Source: an uncultured Angelakisella sp.
Lineage (GTDB): Bacteria > Bacillota > Clostridia > Oscillospirales > Ruminococcaceae
DNA: 11,600 nt
NCBI GenBank assembly: GCA_910585535.1
Contig: CAJUFK010000104.1
Coordinates: forward strand, 1 to 11,600
Direction of reading: 5' to 3'
A program made the translations under genes and the position numbers. Below the pieces are notes generated by a model. That model was not told where the DNA came from, ran no database searches, and worked only from the letters and a program-made list of their open reading frames with translations. The stretch's first letter is position 1. Every line of letters starts with the position of its first letter. Below are positions 7,568 to 11,600 of the stretch, piece after piece.

Positions 7568-7591
7568 AAAAATGGGGAGGGCTATTCCCCA
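7568..7591 (-). terminator. Intrinsic terminator overlapping the nrdR stop codon
   Basis: On the minus strand TGGGGA (7591-7586), a 7-base loop and TCCCCA (7578-7573) form a perfect 6-base stem, followed at once by TTTTT (7572-7568). The nrdR TAG at 7584-7582 lies inside the loop, so the upstream arm is coding sequence. This would separate nrdR transcription from the ATPase operon. Confidence 0.75.
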
Positions 7592-8076
7592 CCCGGTCTC
7601 TCCTCGGTTAGACCGTCCTTTGTGATGACCTCCCGCAGCCGCTGCAGCTCCTCAAAAAAGGAGTTGACATCCTGGAACTGCCGGTAAACCGAAGCAAAGC
7701 GGACATAAGCCACCTGGTCGATCTTCCGCAGCTTTTCCATGCACAGCTCCCCGATCCTGGCGGAGGGCACCTCCCTCTCCAAGCCGTTCTGGAGCTGGGT
7801 CGTAATATCCGCCACCGCATCCTCCAGGACCGAAAATGCCACCGGGCGCTTTTCACAGGATTTTATCATCCCGCCCAGAAGCTTGTCCCGATCGAACACC
7901 TCACGGGAACCATCCCGTTTTACCACCATCAGAGGGGTTGTTTCGATCACCTCGTAAGTTGTAAACCGTTTTTCACACCGGAGACATTCCCGGCGGCGCC
8001 GGATCCGTTCTCCTTCATCAGCAGGCCGGGTATCGATGACTTTGCTCTCGGTATAGCCGCAATACGGACATTTCAC
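7582..8076 (-). CDS. nrdR: Transcriptional repressor NrdR
   Basis: NrdR represses ribonucleotide reductase genes when its ATP-cone domain reports enough dATP. The 164-residue product opens with a zinc ribbon, CPYC at residues 3-6 and CLRC at 31-34, separated by a basic stretch (ERIRRRRE). An ATP-cone follows from about residue 49 (VVKRDGSREVFDRDKLLGG) to about 139. The frame stays open further upstream to 8208, but the zinc ribbon fixes the start at GTG 8076, which has AGGAGG 8 bases upstream. Length is slightly above the usual 150 or so because of a short charged tail. It has its own promoter and terminator, so it is probably monocistronic. No ribonucleotide reductase gene lies in the window, so its targets are elsewhere. 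Confidence 0.96.
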   Translation of the reverse strand: MKCPYCGYTESKVIDTRPADEGERIRRRRECLRCEKRFTTYEVIETTPLMVVKRDGSREVFDRDKLLGGMIKSCEKRPVAFSVLEDAVADITTQLQNGLEREVPSARIGELCMEKLRKIDQVAYVRFASVYRQFQDVNSFFEELQRLREVITKDGLTEERPGGE

Positions 8077-8179
8077 GGAAGATCCCTCCTCCAGGCGCCT
8101 TGAAGCGGCCCTTCCCCGCCCCGGCGGAATACCGGATGCCCTTGGGAAAGTTCGTAAAAGCACCATTTTTCCTACGTAA

Positions 8180-8208
8180 ATAATAGCAAAAAGGCCCAGT
8201 AAATTCAA
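8180..8208 (-). promoter_or_regulatory. Sigma-A-type promoter of nrdR
   Basis: On the minus strand TTGAAT (8208-8203), a 17-base spacer and TATTAT (8185-8180) make a near-consensus housekeeping promoter. A/T tracts upstream at 8211-8248 could act as an UP element. The expected start near 8173 leaves a leader of about 97 bases before nrdR. Confidence 0.8.
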
Positions 8209-8220
8209 GCGTTTTTTGCA

Positions 8221-8312
8221 TTTTTTTACAAAAAATCTGACATTTTTTCTAAGAATTGAGCCCTCTATCTGGTCGATAGATTAAAATACAAAAAAAGCCT
8301 TTATCTTCCGCT
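8221..8312. other. A/T-rich spacer with two inverted repeats and a weak terminator
   Basis: This lies between the unrecognised gene and nrdR. AAAAAAT (8230-8236) and ATTTTTT (8242-8248) are perfect 7-base arms with a 5-base loop. TCTATC (8264-8269) and GATAGA (8275-8280) are perfect 6-base arms with a 5-base loop and no T-run. Further upstream on the minus strand AAAAAG and CTTTTT flank a purine-rich segment and end in a T7 run. That could be a weak terminator for the preceding gene, though its stem is nearly all A-T. No coding potential is seen. Confidence 0.4.
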
Positions 8313-8354
8313 TCCTTTTTGGGATCACATAGACTGCGCTTCTCCTGGCATGGG

Positions 8355-8684
8355 TCACAGGTAGACCGGAACTTCCTTCAGAAGCTTTTCCCGCCCTTTT
8401 TCCTGTCTTTCTTCCTCTTCCGCCTCGTTTAGGTACCGGTCGATGAGGTCCATAAGGTGGGCCTGGGAAAAGATACTGGCGTTCAGCCGCCTCACCAGCC
8501 GCTGAACACGGAAAAGGCTTCCGGAAACCTCCCGGATGTGGACACGGACAGTCCCCTCCTCATCCATCCCCTTGATGCCGTAAACCACGGTATAGCTGTC
8601 CTCATCCTCAAAGACAGCCTTGCAGACCCGGAATGTCAGGGGTGAACCACTTTCCAGTTCCTGGCAGATTCGCTTTTTCTCCAT
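8355..8684 (-). CDS. Small conserved-looking protein of unknown function
   Basis: I do not recognise this gene with confidence. It encodes 109 residues with no signal peptide or membrane helix. The first two thirds look like a small beta-rich fold: LTFRVCKAVFEDE, YTVVYGIKG at 31-39 and VRVHIREVSGS at 46-56. A helix with LVRRLNASIFSQAHLMDLIDRYL at 63-85 follows. Residues 86-103 are a strongly charged E/K/R tail. The layout resembles short clostridial proteins of the DUF6514 kind, but this is a weak impression. The ATG at 8684 has AAGGAG about 10 bases upstream. A near-ideal promoter, an upstream terminator and a long gap downstream make it a single-gene unit, which supports it as real. Confidence 0.8.
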   Translation of the reverse strand: MEKKRICQELESGSPLTFRVCKAVFEDEDSYTVVYGIKGMDEEGTVRVHIREVSGSLFRVQRLVRRLNASIFSQAHLMDLIDRYLNEAEEEERQEKGREKLLKEVPVYL

Positions 8685-8722
8685 TCTGTCAACACTCCTT
8701 TTCGCTTCCCGTGCCTCCTTCT

Positions 8723-8751
8723 ATTGTATCGGATGACACCGGGAGTTTCAA
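8723..8751 (-). promoter_or_regulatory. Sigma-A-type promoter of the unrecognised small gene
   Basis: On the minus strand TTGAAA (8751-8746), a 17-base spacer and TACAAT (8728-8723) give five of six matches in each hexamer. The start is expected near 8716, about 30 bases before the ATG at 8684. Confidence 0.85.
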
Positions 8752-8778
8752 ACAAAATCGTCCGGCAGGGTGCGACAG

Positions 8779-8812
8779 AAAAGGCCCCCGGGGCAGTTCA
8801 TTCCCCGGGGGC
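8779..8812 (-). terminator. Intrinsic terminator after secDF
   Basis: A perfect 10-base GC-only stem (8812-8803 with 8793-8784) closes a 9-base loop and is followed on the minus strand by CTTTTC. It begins 16 bases after the secDF stop. The T-run is short, but the stem is very strong. The palindrome could also slow transcription in the other direction. Confidence 0.88.
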
Positions 8813-8827
8813 GCCTGTTTCTTGTTC

Positions 8828-11158
8828 TTATTTTTTCTTGTCGGTCCGCTCCTGCCAGAATACCCACAGGGGGCCGGCCAGGCAGACGGAGGAATACAGG
8901 CCCACCACAAGGCCCACAATGAGCGGGAAGGCAAAGGTGACAATGGAGTTCAGTCCGTAGATAAAGCCCATCACCGCTACCACCACCATGGCCAGGATGG
9001 TGGAGAAGGAGGTGCCGATGGCCCGGCCCAAAGACTGGTTCACCGAGAGGTTCACCAGCTTGGCAAAGGGCACCTTCGCCCCCAGGAGATTGCGATTTTC
9101 CCGGATACGGTCGTAGATGACGATGGTGGCGTTGATGGAGTAACCCAGGATGGTCAGCGCCGCAGCGATGAAGTTCTCGTTGATGGAGAACCCAAAGAGG
9201 ACAAAGGTGGCGTAGACGGCGACCACGTCATGGAGCAGCACCAGGGTCGCCATAACGCCGGCGGACCAGCCGTTCATCACGCGGAACCGGGCGGCGATAT
9301 AGAGGATCATCAGAATGACGGCGAACACCACCGCCAGGCTGCATTTCTGGAAGAACTCCTGGCCGATCACCGCGTCTACATTGGTCACCGAGGTGACCGC
9401 AACGTTGGCGGAGGGGAAAGCGGCCTGGAGGGCGTCGGTGGCTTTCTGCTGGGTTTCAGCGCTGATCCCCTGATCCTGTGCCAGGGAAAGGGTGATGCTC
9501 TTGGCGCCGGTGAGCAGCTCTTCCCCCTGCTGGATGGAGACAGAACCGCCAACCGCTTCCTCAAATGTGCGCTGGAACTGGTTCATATCGATGTCGCCCT
9601 GGTAGGAATAGGAGACGATGGAGCCGCCCTTAAACTGGATGTCCAGGTTCACCCCGGGGACAAAGGAGACCACAACGGCCACTGCCACGAGGACAGCGGA
9701 GATGGTGAAGAACAGCTTCCGGCTGCCTACAAAATCGATGGTCTTCTTCTCCTCCACAGGGGCAGCCTCCTGGACGGCGTCTTTCACACCGCCGTAGAAC
9801 CAGGGGTTCCGGAAGCAGTTCAGCCGGGAGATCCCCCGGAGCATCACCTTGGAAGCATAGACCCCCATAATCATGTTTGCGATAACGCCCATGAGGAGGG
9901 TATAGCCGAAGGAGTAAATGGCCCCGGCGGTGGTCTGGCCGAAGAGGAAGAAGATCTTAGCGAAGATGCTGCTGGCGGGGCCGAAGGCGCCCATAAGGAT
10001 GACCGCTACGATAACATTGGTGACGTTGCCGTCCAGGATGGCGGAAAAGGCGCGCTGGAAGCCCAGGTTCACCGAGCCGTCAATGGTCTTGCCGGACCGG
10101 ATCTCCTCCCGGATGCGCTCGGCGGTGATGATGTTGGCGTCCACACCCATGCCGATGCTGAGGATGATACCGGCAATACCCGGCAGGGTGAGGGTGAAGG
10201 AAGGCACGTCAGGAAGCAGGCGGGTAACCGCAGCCACCATGATGACCGCCTGGCCCAGAAGGGCAAAGACCCCAACAAAGCCGGGAAGGCGGTACTTGAG
10301 GATGATATAGAGGGCGACCAGGGCAAAGGCGATCATCCCGGCCTGGATCATCACGTCCTTGGCCCCAAGGCCCAGGGTGGGCGAAATGGAGCTGTAGTCC
10401 CGGGTATCCAGGCGGAAGGGCAGGGCGCCGCCCTGGATCTTCTCGGCCAGCTCCTTCACCTCGTCGGCGGTGAAGTTGGCCCCCTCGATGACCCCTTCGC
10501 CGCCGGTGATAACCGCGCTGACCGTGGGATAAGAGATCAGGGTGTCATCCATCCAGATGGAGATGACCCCCCCCAGGTTCTTCTGGGTGGCCTCGGCGAA
10601 CTTGGTGGTCCCCTCGGGACTCAGCTTAAAGGAGACCGCGTACTGATAACCGCCGGTGGTCTGGTCCCGATACATGGTGGGGACCGACTCGATGAGGTCC
10701 CGGCCCTCCAGAATCACAGCCCCGGTGGGGCGGCCCTGCTCGTCAATGGAAAGCCCCTCCCGGAAGGTGAGGAGAGCGGTGTCCCCCAGCTCTTTAATGG
10801 CCTGCTCGGGGTCGTACTCGGTCTCCCCCGCCTGCCAGGGGAAGCGGACGATGATCCGGTCCTTGGCGGTATCGGTATAGACCTCGTAATCGGTGATGCC
10901 CTTGGCGACCAAACGGGTGCGGATCACCTGGGAAGCCGCTTCCATCTCCTCGGCGGTAGCGTCGTAATCATCGGCGGGGGTAAAGGTGGCGTCCACCCCG
11001 CCCCGGATGTCAATGCCCCAGCGGATGTCTGACGCCCCCTTAATATAGGTGGTGGTCAAGTCCCCGTTGGTGACGCTGATCCCGAAGAAGGTGAGGTAAG
11101 CCGCCACCAAAATCAAAATGGCGACCACAAAAAAGGGCCATGACTTCTTCTTTTTCAT
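8828..11158 (-). CDS. secDF: Protein translocase subunit SecDF (fused)
   Basis: This membrane protein assists Sec-dependent export and uses the ion gradient to pull substrate through. The 776-residue product joins SecD (about 1-440) and SecF (about 475-776), a fusion common in Firmicutes. One helix near residues 8-25 precedes a large extracellular domain containing the SecD motif WGIDIRGGVD at 47-56. Five further helices follow, with GMGVDANIITAERIREE at 336-352 carrying the conserved D340. The SecF half has helix 482-500, a second extracellular domain, then LLHDVVAVYA at 641-650 with D644 and LGYSINATIVIYDRIREN at 671-688. The frame stays open upstream to 11233, but the ATG at 11158 has GGAGG at 7 bases and begins the lysine-rich MKKKK signal anchor. 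No yajC is adjacent. Confidence 0.97.
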   Translation of the reverse strand: MKKKKSWPFFVVAILILVAAYLTFFGISVTNGDLTTTYIKGASDIRWGIDIRGGVDATFTPADDYDATAEEMEAASQVIRTRLVAKGITDYEVYTDTAKDRIIVRFPWQAGETEYDPEQAIKELGDTALLTFREGLSIDEQGRPTGAVILEGRDLIESVPTMYRDQTTGGYQYAVSFKLSPEGTTKFAEATQKNLGGVISIWMDDTLISYPTVSAVITGGEGVIEGANFTADEVKELAEKIQGGALPFRLDTRDYSSISPTLGLGAKDVMIQAGMIAFALVALYIILKYRLPGFVGVFALLGQAVIMVAAVTRLLPDVPSFTLTLPGIAGIILSIGMGVDANIITAERIREEIRSGKTIDGSVNLGFQRAFSAILDGNVTNVIVAVILMGAFGPASSIFAKIFFLFGQTTAGAIYSFGYTLLMGVIANMIMGVYASKVMLRGISRLNCFRNPWFYGGVKDAVQEAAPVEEKKTIDFVGSRKLFFTISAVLVAVAVVVSFVPGVNLDIQFKGGSIVSYSYQGDIDMNQFQRTFEEAVGGSVSIQQGEELLTGAKSITLSLAQDQGISAETQQKATDALQAAFPSANVAVTSVTNVDAVIGQEFFQKCSLAVVFAVILMILYIAARFRVMNGWSAGVMATLVLLHDVVAVYATFVLFGFSINENFIAAALTILGYSINATIVIYDRIRENRNLLGAKVPFAKLVNLSVNQSLGRAIGTSFSTILAMVVVAVMGFIYGLNSIVTFAFPLIVGLVVGLYSSVCLAGPLWVFWQERTDKKK

Positions 11159-11192
11159 TGGGAATCCTCCATGCTGATAATTTCGTTCCAAA

Positions 11193-11221
11193 GGCGGGAT
11201 AGCAAATTTCCCCCTCCCGCC
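11193..11221. repeat. Hairpin in the secDF leader
   Basis: GGCGGGA (11193-11199) and TCCCGCC (11215-11221) are perfect 7-base arms with a 15-base loop, placed between the predicted transcription start (near 11232) and the ribosome site. In the mRNA it forms a stable stem close to the 5' end and is followed by UUUGG, too few Us for a clear terminator. It may protect the transcript or tune expression; the function is inference. Confidence 0.55.
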
Positions 11222-11238
11222 GGACAGGCACAAAATGT

Positions 11239-11267
11239 ATTATATTCCATTTCCCTGTCAAAATCAA
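11239..11267 (-). promoter_or_regulatory. Sigma-A-type promoter of secDF
   Basis: On the minus strand TTGATT (11267-11262), a 17-base spacer and a consensus TATAAT (11244-11239) are present. A perfect TTGACA also lies inside the spacer at 11261-11256, but only 11 bases from the -10 box, so it is not expected to serve that box. The start is expected near 11232, leaving about 74 bases of leader. Confidence 0.82.
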
Positions 11268-11600
11268 GGTCTGGCGGTACAAAAGGAGTGAACCGATCGC
11301 GGATATTTGCCGCCGCGGAGGGCGCTGCGTCCGAAGGGCCGCCTGACGGCGGCCTTTAGAGGGTCGGCGGGATCCCTTTTCGGGGCCCGCCGAGACTGGG
11401 TCCGTCCGCGCAAAACACCCCACTGGGGTGTATTTGCGGGGGACTCGATTACAAGGCGGCAGCCTCGATCCCTTCGGGACCGTGACCTACGGTCAACTTT
11501 CTTTTTTTCTTTCAAAAAGAAAGTAAGCAAAGCCTCTCCGCGCCAAGAGCCGCCTACGGCGGTTGCGCTCCGAGACGCGCCTGCGGGCGCAGAAATGCTC
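11268..11600. repeat. Non-coding inverted-repeat cluster upstream of secDF
   Basis: I see no credible gene in this 333-base stretch. It is packed with inverted repeats: 11334-11357 (10-base stem with one G-U, loop TGAC), 11362-11396 (imperfect, GGCGGG/CCCGCC core) and 11404-11444 (imperfect, ACACCCC/GGGGTGT core). Next come 11469-11479, 11483-11495 (TGACC/GGTCA), 11496-11524 (perfect 11-base ACTTTCTTTTT/AAAAAGAAAGT, loop of 7), 11550-11562 (CCGCC/GGCGG) and 11577-11590 (GCGCC/GGCGC). The core CCTNCGG occurs four times. Composition, crowding of stems and lack of coding signal suggest a dispersed intergenic repeat or a structured RNA. It runs off the window edge, so its full size is unknown. 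Confidence 0.6.

Noticed and set aside
8077..8208. 44-residue N-terminal extension of NrdR
   Set aside because: The extension contains the nrdR -10 box and the ribosome site of the GTG at 8076. The family begins at the zinc ribbon.
8633..11032. 799-codon open frame on the plus strand opposite secDF
   Set aside because: It mirrors the strong G/C preference at third codon positions of secDF. Its translation is glycine-, aspartate- and histidine-rich without any domain, and no ribosome site or promoter precedes it.
11159..11233. 25-residue N-terminal extension of SecDF
   Set aside because: It would start at the predicted transcription start and include the leader hairpin and ribosome site. MKKKK with a hydrophobic helix is the normal signal anchor.
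11264..11530. 88-codon minus-strand frame over the hairpin cluster
   Set aside because: The arginine-rich translation comes from inverted repeats rather than a protein. There is no ribosome site, and it overlaps the secDF promoter.
11268..11600. CRISPR array
   Set aside because: The inverted repeats differ in sequence and length, no direct repeat with regular spacers is present, and no cas gene is nearby.

Overview
The window is GC-rich, and every gene I can support lies on the minus strand, so transcription runs from high to low coordinates. A fused SecDF, an NrdR repressor, a bacterial V/A-type ATPase operon in the Enterococcus hirae gene order and AGGAGG-type ribosome binding sites point to a GC-rich Firmicute. 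The best guess is class Clostridia, perhaps an Oscillospiraceae-like gut anaerobe; the taxonomic call is inference.

The layout in transcription order has four parts. (1) 11600-11268 holds no convincing gene. It is a dense cluster of inverted repeats that looks like a dispersed intergenic repeat. (2) secDF (11158-8828) has its own sigma-A-type promoter, a leader hairpin and a strong intrinsic terminator. A small unrecognised gene (8684-8355) follows, with a near-ideal promoter. (3) nrdR (8076-7582) has its own promoter and an intrinsic terminator that overlaps its stop codon. (4) The V/A-type ATPase operon starts from an extended -10 promoter near 7490. It runs subunit G/H, I, K, E, C, F, A and B, and B is cut by the window edge. 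Subunit D, which normally follows B, would lie outside.

The ATPase genes encode a complete membrane sector (I and K), the peripheral stalks (E and G/H), part of the central stalk (C and F) and the catalytic head (A and B). The stop and start codons of G/H-I, C-F and A-B overlap, and I-K are 2 bases apart, so translation is probably coupled. The K proteolipid keeps all the side chains that bind Na+ in the E. hirae ring, so a Na+-coupled enzyme is the favoured reading. SecDF uses the ion gradient across the same membrane to assist protein export, but nothing in the sequence links the two beyond proximity.

Most of the window is ordinary conserved housekeeping DNA. The parts worth a second look are non-coding: the hairpin cluster upstream of secDF, with its recurring CCTNCGG core, and the structured leader of the ATPase operon. 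I see no CRISPR array, tRNA, rRNA, transposase or defence system.
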